Positions 11,226 through 23,159 are shown, numbered from the stretch's first letter. The stretch is DNA of 64,000 nucleotides from Diphasiastrum complanatum (GCA_029204225.1 CM055100.1:15856600-15920599); one strand, 5' to 3'. Numbers and translations are program-made. Notes: generated by a model not told the origin, from the sequence alone.

Positions 11226-12432
11226 TGTTGGATTTATCTCCTTTACTCTCCTAAATCCTATGTTAATCTGCCTCCATTCATGCTGCTGCGTTTTTACTCA
11301 TCTTGTCGCATAGTCTGCATATTTACATGTAAAATAAAACAGACAAATAAAACGCAACTGTCTGCATAAATACAAGTAAATTTACACAGGCGAAAAATGC
11401 GACACTGCGTTTTTACACGTGATTTGTGATAGGCGAAAAAGGCAACACTGCCCTACAAAATGCCAAAGGTGCCCTAATGGAAAAGCGAAGGCACCCTATA
11501 AATCAAATCCTAAGGTATTTGTTAGAGTGTCACATTTTTTGCATCTTCACCAACATTCATTTCAGCAAAAGCTGACGTCGCGGCCTTCTCACGCTCATCC
11601 CATGCAACTGTGCAAACAGATTTGACAACGACAACAACCACCCATGATCTCCCATAGACAACACATCCACTTTGTACTTTCTTCATCTGTGCACCTGTAA
11701 AAGTATGTGTCTATTGAATACCATCTGCGTATTCACGTACAACACATATGTAAGAGAAACAAGCAACAAGCATAATAGCATCAGAAGCTTATCAGAGTTA
11801 GATGAAGTAGATGCTTTCGCGCATCAATTCTTTGTATTGTCAGCAATAGGTTTAGTCCTTTCACAAATTGGTTTAGCTTTGTAGAGTACGTGGTTTCGTC
11901 CGCTATTGTCTTGTGCTCAACATCATTATTGACCTGTATATTTTGTTATACTTAAATCTGATAATAGCTCTGTTTGTTCTACGTTCAGATTTGTGTCAAT
12001 ATTGCTATGATCTATCTGACTCTCTTATTGCTTAATTTGGTAATTTGTTCTTAATGAATTATTATAAGTCTAGTTGTTCGCGACTAATATTTAGTCGTGT
12101 CTACCGCGACTGATTATTAGTCGAGCTCAGTCTAGCTCTTCGCGAATCATTCGCGATAAATAATTTGTCTAGCAGTTTGCGACAAATTATCTTTATGATG
12201 TTTTGTTGCTTAATGTTTGGCTATGTAATCAGATCGACCGTGATTTCTATCACTAACATTCTGTTCGTGTCTGTCAAGCTTAGGAAAAAAGTAAGATAAC
12301 TCATTTCACTGCGCACAAACACTTTCTGTTCAAGTTTGTTTCTCGTTCAAGTTTTGAGTTTGCTTCTTTTCGTGTTCGTTTCTTTTCGAGCTATAATCGT
12401 TTCTCACACTCACACACCCTCTTTCTCCAACA
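11226..12432 (+). repeat. 5' LTR of copia element A
   Basis: The stretch begins TGTTGG and ends CCAACA, a perfect 6-bp terminal inverted repeat, and is followed directly by a tRNA-iMet primer-binding site. At about 1.2 kb it is long for a copia LTR. Near 12081-12123 it has two adjacent near-palindromes built on CGACTAAT/ATTAGTCG and many TTCGCG words. The matching 3' LTR is not recognised, probably because element B and later events disrupted the element. Confidence 0.75.
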
Positions 12433-12444
12433 TGGTATCAGAGC
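12433..12444 (+). promoter_or_regulatory. Primer-binding site of copia element A
   Basis: TGGTATCAGAGC is the exact plant initiator-Met tRNA complement and abuts the LTR end CCAACA without a spacer. Confidence 0.9.
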
Positions 12445-12520
12445 TATTTTCGTAGCCTGATAAGCTTCCACAGTACAAGACTCTACCAACTGATAGAGTA
12501 ATTGTCTGTGTCAATTTAAG

Positions 12521-14728
12521 ATGAAAACTATACTAATGGCTAAAGAATTGTATGACGTTGTTACAGGCGTAGAAGGGAAACCCGAAGCAGATGACACAAC
12601 AATCGCCAGATGGAAGCTAAACAATGGAAAGGCTTTCACGCTGATCATCCTCAACATTTCGAATACTCAAATTGGCCATGTATCCGAGGCCCAGACATCC
12701 AAAGAAGTCTGAGACATCTTGAGCACACTATACAAAATGCGAGATATAGCTTTCAAGCTACATCTCAGGAAGATATTTTACTCCCTCAAGATGGCGAATG
12801 GTGATTCCCTAAAGAATCACATCAACCAATTCAAGGACCTACTAAAGCAAACGGCCATTGTCAGATCTGTCATAGACGATCAAGACGTAGTGATGTAACT
12901 GCTTACAAGTTTGCCACGCTCATACGACAACTGGGTGATGATCATCACGACACATCTAGAAATGACTCTTTCAAGAGTCATTACTATGTTGTTGCAGGAA
13001 GACACGCGGAGGAACGAAGCCTCAAGTTCCTTAGCTGATTCTCTCGCTTTGTACACCAACAAGAGCACGACTAAGCAGAAGAAAAAGAAAGGCCCGAAGC
13101 AATCAAAGCCAAACCAAAAATCAGCACAGCACAAAGAACAGTTGAATCCGCAGATGAAGAAAAAGCTGTTCTGTAGATACTACAAGTGAAACAACCACGA
13201 AATTCAAGACTGTCGGATACTGCAAGCAAAGAAAAACAGCAAGGGACAGTCGAATCAAGTGGCAAATGCAGCTACAGAAGCTCCACATCCCATTCAAGAA
13301 GTGGATCACGATGCCTTCATGACCAGCCATCAAGGAGCATCCAACGACAGTTCTTGGTTCATGGATTCCAGAGCCACTCACCACATGACAAGCCTCATTG
13401 GTTGTTTCATGTCCTATACACCTCACTACCAATAAATATGTTCACCTTGGCAACACTAGCACACAAACTAAGGTACTGTGAGATCGAGCTTTGCAAATGA
13501 TCAATCTAAGCTACTCTATAAAGTCTTGTATGTACCAAACTCATCTACGAATCTGCTCTATGTAAGCAGGATTACAGATCTAGGACATAGAGTAATAGGA
13601 CAGGCAATATCCTAGCACTCAGAAAGAGACATGGATACTTGTCTAATTTAAGTCATTGCTTTTCTGCCTCTAATCAGGCGCTCAGTACTTCTATTCATGC
13701 AAATAAAAGTTTAATTTGACATTATAGACTTGGTCACTTGAATCATGTTGTTGTACAACAAATGTCTAGACAATATATTGTCCTTGATTTCAACTATCCT
13801 CGTGATAAAGTTGAGTTACCTGTCTATCAAGACTGTCTAGTTGGTAAATAGACTAGGAAACCATTTAAATCAAGCCATCAGCAAATTGCTAGAGGATTGC
13901 TAGACATTGTACATTCAGACATTTGTGGCCCGATGAAAAATCCTTCGCTGAAGGATGCAAAGTATTTTATATCTTTTATTGATGAATTTTCCATAAGGAC
14001 TATGGTGTACTTTATAAAGAAGAAATCCGAAGCCTTCAACTACTTCAGAATCTTCACTGGAGCGTGTAGAAAAGGAGACTGGAAGGACGATCAAGGCCTT
14101 AAGGTCAGACAATGGTGGAGAATATATCTCTACCGAAAGGAGTACTGCCAAAGACAAGGCATTGAGCAACAATTCAGCACTCCTTACAGTTCTCAGTCCT
14201 CAGTCCTCAGTCTAATGGCTTAGCCGAGAGGAAGAACCGTACCTTGGTTGAATCAGCCAAATGTATGCTAGTGCATGCATCGCTGCCCAAGAGATTCTGG
14301 GCCAAAGCTGTATCCATTGCAGCTTACGTTCAGAATAGATGTTCGACCAAGGCCCTCTCAGGCAAGACACCCCATGAGGTGTGGACAGACTCTAAGCCTT
14401 CTGTGAAGGTCTAAGAGTGTTCGGATGCATTGCCTACGCGCAGATTCTGAAAGACACGAGGAAGAAATTGGACTTCCAAGGTCTTAAGACCATTTTGATC
14501 GGATGTACTTCATCTGATAATACATACACTCTGTATGATCTTAATACCCAGCAAATCTTGTATAGTCGGGATACAGTTTTTATCGAGGATCAGTTCGTCG
14601 GAATCAAAGGCAAGGGCATTGTTCCAGAAGAACCTTCATCATTGAGGCCAAAACTTGTTTTGGACTTAGAGATTGACTTTTCAAAGTTCATTAGTCTAAA
14701 TTTCATTTGAATAAACACTTTTTGAAAG
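12521..14728 (+). pseudogene. Copia element A gag-protease-integrase
   Basis: Gag starts at or before 12521 (MKTILMAKELYDVVTGVEGK) with the copia gag phrases FTLIILNISNTQIGHV, SLPRSYDNWVMIITTHLEM and a Lys-rich tail. A zinc knuckle follows (FCRYYK, stop, NNHEIQDCR at about 13170-13215; the second Cys is Tyr). The protease start (WFMDSRATHHMTS, about 13355) has Arg for the usual Gly. Integrase follows: LGHLNHV near 13730, DIVHSDICGPM, SLKDAKYFISFIDEFS, LAERKNRTLVESAK near 14220, and FGCIAYAQILKDTRKKLDF near 14420. Stops and frameshifts occur at about 12710, 12897, 13187 and 14095. Coding similarity ends near 14620; element B is inserted at 14729. Confidence 0.85.
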
Positions 14729-15236
14729 TGTGAAAAAGTTAGGATGTGAGTTTGAGTAGATTCAAATTTGAATAGTCGGGTACATTGAATCTAGACCCAA
14801 CAATAGTAGGGTTAGCATTTTGGTGGAAAAGCCAAGTGGCCAAATAGGGTTTGGACCTGTTATAAAAGGATGTAACTCATGGAGAGAGCTATCTTCTCTC
14901 TTCTTTATCTCATTTCATGCTTATACATGGTTCTCTTGGGTTCTACTATCCATTGGTGCACTATCTTGGTGATTGCTTGCAATTCTATGTGTAGAATGAT
15001 CATTTATTGTTATTTTTGGATCCACATGTGTGAAATACAGTAGCTTGATGGTTTTGTATGGAAAGCAACAGTACTTTATCATTTCATTCAAGTTTGATCA
15101 AGTTCTATTAGTGTTCGCATCTCATTTTGTGTGTAGATGCTGATTTTTCTACATTGGTGAGATTGGTAGTGTATTTCTCTTTCTAACCAAAGATCATTTA
15201 AGTGGATTGGATCTTAAGGATCTGACATCCTTCACA
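14729..15236 (+). repeat. 5' LTR of copia element B
   Basis: The 508-bp LTR has the terminal inverted repeat TGTGAA...TTCACA. It has a TATA-like TTATAAAAGG at about 14861-14870, followed by a CT-rich transcribed leader, and is directly followed by a primer-binding site. It shares ends and several internal phrases with the solo LTR at 31852-32501, so both belong to one family. Confidence 0.8.
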
Positions 15237-15248
15237 TGGTATCAGACC
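15237..15248 (+). promoter_or_regulatory. Primer-binding site of element B
   Basis: TGGTATCAGACC is one base different from the canonical iMet site and abuts the LTR end TTCACA. Confidence 0.8.
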
Positions 15249-15832
15249 TTTTGTTTTAGATTATGAAGGAGGAAAGTAGATCTATCAATGATTTGGTGAA
15301 GATATTAAGTCTAGAGCATGCTAGAGAGGATTCTACACCAAAATCGAGTTTTTTGCTTTTGTAGATTGGACCTTTTGTAGATCAAAACCCTATATAGGTT
15401 TATAAACTTGATCAATTCTAATTTTTGAATTCACATACTGGATTTGGCCGATTTTTGGATCATTGGATCAGCCTAAGTGGTGGCTAATAGATTGCATATC
15501 AAATTTACAGCACTTGCATGCAGATTTGGAATAGTCAATTTTTTGTGATTTTGTGAAAACCCTAATTTTGATTGGATCTCTAGATAGTGAGGTTGCTGGA
15601 CTTCATTTGAGTGTGTTTCAATCTTAGGAAGTGGCAAAAGTCACTATATTGAGGATAGATCATAGGTTGATCAAGATTCCATGATTCTATCTGTTGATTT
15701 GCTTGGTGTAAGTGCTAGAAGAGAATTTTTTAGATAGTTTCAAATCTTGGTGATCTCTTTTGAAAGCATTTGTTGTTGTTCAAATGAGTGCTTTGTGCAT
15801 TGAAACAGGTTGAAAGATCAGGTCATTGCTAC

Positions 15833-18257
15833 ATGGCAACCTCAATTGGAGTCATGTTGGTAGCCAATGATAGGCTTACCTCAAGTGACTATTCATTGTG
15901 GAAAGTGAGGATGGAGTCACTTCTTGAGATGAATGATGTTTTAGATATTGTTGTAGGTTTGGAGGAGAGACCAACAACACAACAAGATCAATTGAGATAT
16001 GACAAGAGGGCCAAGAAGACTCTACACATGATAAAGATGAATGTTACCAATGAACTTCTCAAGGAAGTTGGTAAGTGCACATCATCTTTGGAAGCTTGGA
16101 ATTCATTGAAGAAGCTTTATGAATCCAGGTCTACTTCTAGAGTGTTGACTCTAAGAAGGCAAATCTTTTCTTGTTTGCAAAAGAATGAAGAAAGTCCAAG
16201 TACTTTTGTTTTGAGAATGAAAGCATTGAATGATGAGTTGGCTTGCATTGATGAAAGCATTAAGGAAGGAGAGCTTATTCAAGTAATTCTTAATGGCTTG
16301 TTGGATGCTCATGCTAACATTGTTCAAAGTATTGCTATTCAAAAGACTTTGCCAAGTTTGATGGATCTTCAAGAGATCTTGATCAATAAGGAATATAGGC
16401 TTCAAGCAAGAGGTGGATCTACATCGACACTTCAAGAGGATGCTATGTTCACAAAGGGCAAATTCAAGGGCAAAACCAAAAGTAAGTGGTCTAAAGGGCA
16501 AGATTGAGTGGATGCTTCTTCAAGTGGAAAAAAGAAGGACAGATCAAAGCTCAAGTGCTTCTATTGTGGCATCAAAGGACACTTTTCAAGTGAGTGCTAC
16601 AAGAAGAAGAGAGATCAAGGAGACAAGCAAGGTAATCTTACTCTTGATGAGGATGGTTTGGATGTTCAAGATGCAAATGATGATGCTTTTGTGATGTCTT
16701 CGTGTATTCTTGCTAATGATGGAGATCTAGATCCTTGGTGGATTGATAGTGGAGCAAGTTCACACATGACCTTTTACAAGAGGGTGATCTACACGACCAA
16801 TGATGGTGAGTGTGCAATCAGAGGGATTGGCACAATTCCTATTTCTCTCTCTACAAATAGGAATGTTCATTTGGAGGATGTCTTGTTTATTCCATCTATT
16901 ACCAAGAATCTACTTAGTGTGAGCCAAATGTTAAGTAAAGGCCTCAAGGTGGAGTTTGATGGAGATGCTTGTTTGATCAAAAGGAAGGTGCCTTGGTTCG
17001 AAAAGGTAAAAGGCAAGGGAAGTTCTTCAAACTAGATGCTTGTGTTATTGCTAACCAAGCTAGATGTGTTGCAAGGGAGCAAATTCCTATTCAAGAGGTT
17101 TGGCACAAAAGGATGGGACACCTCAACTTCAAGTCATTGGAGGTAATGGCAAGGAAGAAGGTTGTGATTGGTTTTCCAAGTTCCTTAAGTGATATCAAGC
17201 ATGTTTGTGAGTCTTGTGCTTTGTCTAAGTCACATAGACTACGTTATACTAGATCTATTTCTAGATCTACAAAGCCTTTTCAGCTTGTACATTCAGATAT
17301 TCATGGATTTACTACAATTAGCAATAGTGGAGCTAAGATGTATGTAACATTCATTGACGACTTTAGTAGATTTTATTGGATCTATCTACTAAAGAGCAAG
17401 GATGAAGTGTATGATGTCTTTATCAAGTCCAAGAATGCAAGGGAGAACCAATTTTCCACAAAGATCAAGTTCTTAAGGAGTGACAATGGTGGTGAGTACA
17501 TATCTAACAAGTTCAAGGCCTTTTGTGATGAGCATGGAATCAAGAGGGAGTATACAACATCAAGGACCCCATAACAGAATGGAGTGGCTGAAAGAAAGAA
17601 TAGAACTTTATGTGAAAATGCTAAAGCTATGAGGTTAAGTGCTAATCTTGACAAAACATTTTGGGATAAAGCTTTGTTGTGTGCCAATTTCTTGTGCAAT
17701 AGGTGGCCGAGTGCTATTTTGGATGGAAGGACACCTTTTGAGATGCTATTCAAGAGGAGGCTGAGTGTCTTTCTAAGACCCTTTGGATGCACATGCTACG
17801 TCAACAATCTTGATGATAGGACCAAGGAGGATCCATCTTCAAGAAGAGATATTTTTGTTGGATATAGTGAGGTGAGTGAAGCCTACAAGGTTTACATTCC
17901 TTCTACTAACAAAGTGATTGTTGGTAGAGATGTCATTTTTTATGAGGGGAACATTCCAAAAGTGTCTTCAAGGATGATTGATGGTAGTGTGGATGGATCT
18001 AATATTCTTGATGTTGATGAGAAGGATCCTACTTTGGATGGTGATGATGATGGACCTTCATCAACTCAAAAGCCAAGGAGAACATCAAGAGAAAGACAAG
18101 TACCTTCAAGACTCACATATGATAAAAGGGTAAGCAAGTAGTTTCTGGAAATTATGTTTCTTTCCTAACCTCTTTTGATGAGCCTACAAGTGTAGATCAA
18201 GCAAGGAAATAAGAGGAGTGGATCCAAGCAATGGATCTTGAGTATCGATCTCTCATG
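15833..18257 (+). pseudogene. Copia element B gag-protease-integrase-RT start
   Basis: Gag starts at the ATG at 15833, which aligns with two other gag copies (9469 and 34073). It is open for 224 codons to a single TGA at 16505, after which the same frame continues with the zinc knuckle CFYCGIKGHFSSEC (about 16556) and protease WWIDSGASSHMT (about 16737). A frameshift near 16980 leads to integrase: WHKRMGHLNFKSLE, CESCALSKSHRL, HSDIHGF, MYVTFIDDFSRFYWIYLL and FLRSDNGGEY, then one TAA at 17572 (replacing a Gln codon), then NGVAERKNRTLCE and FGCTCYVNN. RT has only its first residues (EEWIQAMDLEYRSLMKS, after a TAA near 18210). With few lesions in 2.4 kb, this is one of the youngest elements here. 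Confidence 0.9.
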
Positions 18258-18617
18258 AAGAGTGGAACATCTTTTGGAGGATCTTCTTGTGTACATGGAG
18301 CTATGCAAGTGGATGGATGTTATCTTGCTGTAAAATCAAGTAATGGATCTGGAAAACAAAGTTTGTTCAATGACTTTGATGATCCAGTTGAAGATCAAGA
18401 GGTTGATCTCAAAGGGCTTCAACTAGTCAAAAGGGAAGTTGGCAATTTGGAGCTAGTCAAGAGCATCAAAGGAGAGGTAATTGGCAAAGATGTTATGGAT
18501 ATGTTTTTGCAGCATATTGAAGACTCAAGTAAAGTCAAAGAAGCAGCAAGGAAGTTTTGTTCAAGTTTACTTTACTTGTTCTATCTCATGTTTGAGCAAT
18601 TTCATGTGGATTGGTGA
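18231..18617 (+). CDS. ORF fusing RT N-terminus to an unrelated domain
   Basis: This 128-codon ORF opens with MDLEYRSLMKS, the start of copia reverse transcriptase, then changes without a frame break to GTSFGGSSCVHGAMQVDG and an acidic/basic stretch (DDPVEDQEVDLKGLQLVKRE, FLQHIEDSSKVKEAARKF). None of this resembles RT, and the RT palm (YVDD) is absent. The inserted sequence continues as non-copia DNA to about 19020, followed by RNase H. It may be captured host or foreign sequence, or an internal domain of a non-autonomous family. I do not recognise a function. Confidence 0.45.
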   Translation: MDLEYRSLMKSGTSFGGSSCVHGAMQVDGCYLAVKSSNGSGKQSLFNDFDDPVEDQEVDLKGLQLVKREVGNLELVKSIKGEVIGKDVMDMFLQHIEDSSKVKEAARKFCSSLLYLFYLMFEQFHVDW

Positions 18618-19020
18618 GCATTGTTTTGATGTTGGATTTGTACTAGCATTCTTGGCTGGTTTTGCTAATGGAAATTTATGTCACACATTCATTGTCAAGT
18701 CATCAAGGTATGATGGTATCTTGTGGCAAGATGGAGATGGAGGCTCATTCATGGAGTATCATGGTGGATACAAGACAACAAAGGACAAAGAAGGAGGAGA
18801 CATGCAAGCAAAAGTTGATTTATTGTTTGTTTGCTGTATTTTTCCAGAGAGCTCAGAGTTGGAAGCATGGTGGAATCATTTCATTTACATTCTATTTGAT
18901 TCTTCATGTACTAGTTACATCTTGATATGTAAAATTGATGTAAGAAATAGTGAAGCATCCCAAGTGGACACTATTCTCTATATCAATTAGGGTTGTTTCT
19001 ATTTTGAGCATTACATGATA
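18258..19020 (+). other. Foreign segment replacing RT in element B
   Basis: Between the first residues of RT (ending 18257) and RNase H (from about 19041) lie roughly 760 bp that encode no recognisable copia protein. A further open frame covers 18481-18990 (169 codons; GEHCFDVGFVLAFLAGFANG) without known motifs. The RT catalytic region that should be here is missing, so element B cannot copy itself. Confidence 0.5.
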
Positions 19021-19040
19021 TTTGAAAGAAGATCAATCTT

Positions 19041-19190
19041 ATGATGGATCAAAGTTCTATTGTCAAAAACTATGCTAGGAGCAAGCATATTGAGGTGCAA
19101 CAAAATTTTGTGAGGGAACAAGTCATTGCAAAAGAGGTGGAGCTTCAACATGTGTCTTCAAGGGAATGTGTAGCTGATACTTCACTGAGT
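19041..19190 (+). pseudogene. Copia RNase H C-terminal remnant of element B
   Basis: The frame reads YARSKHIEVQQNFVREQVIA, KEVELQHVSSRECVADTS, the end of copia RNase H (usual text: RTKHIEV..HFVRE..., VADIFTKAL). At the position of IFTKAL the sequence switches to the integrase of element C, so the 3' end and 3' LTR of B are missing. Confidence 0.8.
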
Positions 19191-21391
19191 TTTGCAATGA
19201 TCATGGTATCATTCACAGAAGAACTTCATCCTATACACCACCGCAGCACAATGGTGTTGTAGAAAGAAAGAATAGAACTCTGATGGAAGCTACCATTTGC
19301 ATGATGGTCTATTCGAAAGCTCCAAGAGTACTGTGTGGGTTGAAGCAGTAGCTACAGCTGCATATATTCAGACCAGGATAAGAAAGTCTGGTGTCCCATT
19401 CTTGATAAGCTTCGAAAGAAGCTTGATGAGAAAGTTGAATAGGTATATCTGGTAGGATATGACAATAATTTGTCATACTACAGAGTCTATATGCCAGAGA
19501 CGAACACTATGAAGACAGTCAGAGATGTCAAATTTGATGAGAGCATAACAATGGCCAACGATGATCCTGTCGGCTATGAAGTTCTTGAAAGACAGTACTA
19601 TGATCTGCCACCTGTGACAGAGGGAGCAGAAGATGAACATGAAAACGAAGATTTTCGAGTCGCTTTGCATTCAATGGATGAATCAGAAGACGAAAGATTC
19701 GAGAGGCAGCCTTTTGCTATAGTACCTGTAAACCAACATGGTTCCGGACCTAGTAGAGTAGACAAAGGCAAAGGCATTGCAGCTCCAAGAGAATCTTCTA
19801 GAAGGTCGACAAAACAACGAAGAGCGCCAGCAAGATATGTGTCAGGCAGCTCTACTTCTACATCAGAAGAGTTTTGTGGATTTAGTGATGAACCACAAAC
19901 ATTCGAGGAGGCAATTAAATGTCCAGAGAAGGACAAATGGATCCAACCCATGAATGAGGAGATGGAATCCATGAAAAAAACCAAGTATGGACGTTGCGAG
20001 GTCTACATGGATCAACCCCCACGTTATGTCTCGAATTCACTTCCTGATTATGCATGCAAAATGCATAGGAGTATCTATCTGAAGCAATTAGCTTGACAAT
20101 GGTATAAAAAAAAGATCAAGCTCTGGAATCCTTGGGATTCAAGTCACTTAGGACTGATTCCAATGTGTATGTAAGAATTACAGATGGGAAGATTATCATT
20201 GTGGCTGTGTATGTGGACGACACTCTGATACTCTGCAAGAGTGAGAAGCTGATTGCTGAAATGAAGAATGACATCTCGAAATATTTCGAGATTGTAGATC
20301 TGGGAGAAGCTAGGTGTTACCTTGGCTTATAGATTGAAAGGGACTATGCGGGAGGTAAATTGTACCTTCATCAGTCCGGATACACCCAGAAAATCCTGGA
20401 TTTTGGGATGCTGAATTGCAAAGGAGCGAATACTCCAATGCTTGTAGGAACAATATTGATGAATGAAAATTGTTCGAGGACTGAAGAAGAGAGAGAATTG
20501 ATGCAGCTCACACCATATAGGAAACTAATAGGATCGTTGATGTACCTTATAGATAACACACGCCCTGACATTGCTTATGCAGTGTTCAGGATGAGCCAAT
20601 TCTATACGAATCCAGGCTCGACACATTGGAAGATTGCAAAATAAATTTTGCAATATCTTCAATTAACAAAGGATTATGGTTTGTGTTATTGTCGGGATGC
20701 AGAGTTTCAGATGCTTTCCTACAGTGATGCTAGTTGGGCATCCCTCAGGAACGACTATAAAAGTGTCTCAGGAGGATGCACCATCGCGTCAGGTGCAACA
20801 ATTCTCTGGGTTAACAAGCAGCAGACCATTGTGGCTCAGTCATCCTGCGAAGCAGAGTACATTGCAGCAGCAAAGATGGCCAATTAGATGATTTGGCTCA
20901 AACAATTCCTTGACGAATTGGGCGAAACGAGGAATGAACCTCTGGTTCTGCAGATGGACAACACATCTGCAATACATCTGACAAAAGACCCTGTGTTTCA
21001 CTCAAGGACGAAACACATGGTGATCAAGTACCACTTGATAAGGGATCTGATTGGCAAGCAGATGCTGCAGACCACTTTCATTGGAACGAAAGACATAATT
21101 GCTGACATTTTCACAAAGGCCCTAGACAAGGGTCTATTCAAGAGACAAAGGAGGAGTCTTGGAGTCATCAAGCTATTATGTTTTGAGAGGGAGCTGAAGA
21201 AACAAAATGTTTCTAGTGCCAAAGCCATGCTAGCTCTCTACACAGATCTTGACAAAAAAGACACCATAAATGAAATTGTTTGTGAACAATTTCGCAACAC
21301 ACGACACGAAATTGTTTCGCGACACAAAATCTTTCTTGGTCCACGAATGGCCAAGAAGATCAGCCAAGTACCATGGGGTACAAATATTTGA
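19191..21391 (+). pseudogene. Copia element C: integrase core to RNase H
   Basis: It starts inside the integrase core (FCNDHGIIHRRTSSYT, NGVVERKNRTLMEA at about 19190-19290). The C-terminal domain and a charged linker follow (19470-19900: YRVYMPETNTMKTVRDVKF ... EEFCGFSDEPQTFEEAI), then RT with VAVYVDDTLILC at about 20202 (catalytic YVDD intact) and EARCYLGL; the RT centre is deleted near 19985-20110. Next come RNase H pieces GYTQKILDFGML, LIGSLMYLIDNTRPDIAYAV, SYSDASWAS, SSCEAEYIAAAKM, LQMDNTSAIHLTKDPVFHSR and IIADIFTKALDKG. In-frame stops near 20330, 20642 and 20886 kill the ORF. The family differs from A and B. Confidence 0.88.
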
Positions 21392-22297
21392 TTAGATATC
21401 ATGACATCAGTAGAAGTATTCTAGATCGTGGCTAATCTGCCACTCTTGTAATTTGCGATTAGTTGTAGATGTATAATCTTTCTAATCTGTAACACAAAAA
21501 AGTTCGCGAACTATATACTTTTTGATTGATGCATAAGCTAGTAAGAAAGACAAGAAGTCAGAAGACAAAAAATATAGAATACAAGACCGCCTGCGTGTGA
21601 GACAATTTTGTAGAGGATCTGTAGATCTAGAAGTCCACTAGTAAGCGAGACACGATTGTGAGAGAGCTATATTTCTCTCATGCTAATGCACTGCGTGGAT
21701 CTATCATGCAATGCTTGAAGAATCTAAAAATCAATAGATAATATTGTAGCTGTTGTGCACATATTATTCTAAATGATTGTACAATCTTGAATGTATTTTT
21801 GTTTGCTATTATTCATGTGTCTGATTCACTTGCTCATTTAATTCCGCACTTCGGTTTGATTTCGTTGAATGCTATATTAATTTGTTAAAGTAAAATCAGT
21901 AGTGTCTGTCTACACTCTGAAGGATTGCAAGAATGATATAACCGGTAGTGACCAACGATCATATCTGAATTCCTGACGAACTAATCTTGTTCGCGAATCC
22001 TTTCGCTTCATGTTTTGCCTCACTTTGCTTCGCAATCACTTGAGGGTAAATCAATTTTAGAGCTCACCTAAGTTTTGTTTTGTTTTGTTTCATTTCGCCT
22101 CATCTCGTTACAGAGCCTGATTGATCTTTTCGCAAATGCTTGTGCTTCGTTTTGTTTCAGGTCATTTCGCGATCTCTATGCTTTTAGCATGAATCAATGT
22201 TAGAGCTCATTTAAGTTTCTCTTCGCTTCGTTCCATTTCATTTTCGTCTAGATTTTGTCTCGTTTTGTTTCGTTGTGTTACAGGGCCTGATTGATCC
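21392..22297 (+). repeat. Probable 3' LTR of element C with internal tandem duplication
   Basis: This non-coding stretch directly follows the RNase H ORF of element C and ends near TGATCCAACA (about 22297), an LTR-like end. It is rich in TTCGC/TTTCG words. Two imperfect copies of a segment beginning 'TTAGAGCTCA..TAAGTTT' and ending 'GTTACAG.GCCTGATTGATC' lie at about 22058-22124 and 22201-22291. The left border is not certain, as no matching 5' LTR exists in the window. Confidence 0.4.
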
Positions 22298-22402
22298 AAC
22301 ACAAATTATTCTCGAACAAAAATAATTCGAGTTTCACAAAAAGTTTCGCGAATCGTTCGAGATGTTCTTTTATCAGTTTGTCACCAGAGTTCTAGCTAGA
22401 AT

Positions 22403-23016
22403 TTGCATTTTTTGAGTGCATGTTTTGCATCAAAAGAGGCACTCAGCCAACCAGACTCTGATCTCTGGAGAAAAGCTATGGTTAGAGAGTATTCCTCTCT
22501 GATCAAGAACCAAACGTGGTCACTAGTCGAAGTTCCTATTGGTTGCAATAACATTGATTGCAAATGGATCTTCAAGATCAAGTATAATGCCAATGGAGCA
22601 ATTGATCGAAGGAAGGCAAGACTGGTAGCACGAGGATTCACTCGGATCCCCAACGTTGACTACAACGAGACTTTCAATTCAGTAGTCAAACATTCGTTGA
22701 TCCGAGCCCTCCTGTCTTATGCTGCAGCTGCCGATTCAAAGTACATCAACTTAATGTACAAACAACTTATCTGAATGGAGTTATACAAGAAGACATCTAC
22801 ATGATCCAGCCTGAAGGATACGTTCTGGAAGGTACAAAAAATCATGTCTGTAAACTCCACAAAGCACTTTATGGCTTGAAACAGTCTGCCAGAGCTTGGT
22901 TTCAGAGGATCAACACATTCCTCATAAAACAAGGATTCCAACCAAGCATTGTTGATTGCAATGTCTATTATTGGAATCAAGATAGTGGACAGCTTGTTGT
23001 GGAGCGAGTTGGTTAA
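22403..23016 (+). pseudogene. Copia reverse transcriptase fragment
   Basis: RT N-terminal half: LWRKAMVREYSSLIKNQTW, IDCKWIFKIKYNANGAIDRR, KARLVARGFTRIPNVDYNET and FNSVVKHSLIRALL; then after a frameshift near 22760, MIQPEGYVLEGTKNHVCKLH, KALYGLKQSARAWFQRIN and QPSIVDCNVYYW. It ends just before the YVDD box, where an inverted gypsy relic begins. Confidence 0.88.
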
Positions 23017-23159
23017 CGACAAACTGTTGACAGGGTTGGTACTGATTTGGTGCAATTGGTCGTGGTTGGTACACCCCCTGGTCGTGGAATGGAGTGTTGT
23101 GGATGGTAGGGGTGGTATGCTCGATACATGGGTTTGGATGCTAATGGAAAATGATTTTG

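Noticed and set aside
18481-18990. 169-codon ORF as an independent host gene
   Set aside because: It lies wholly within the segment replacing RT in element B, with no promoter or splice evidence and no known family.
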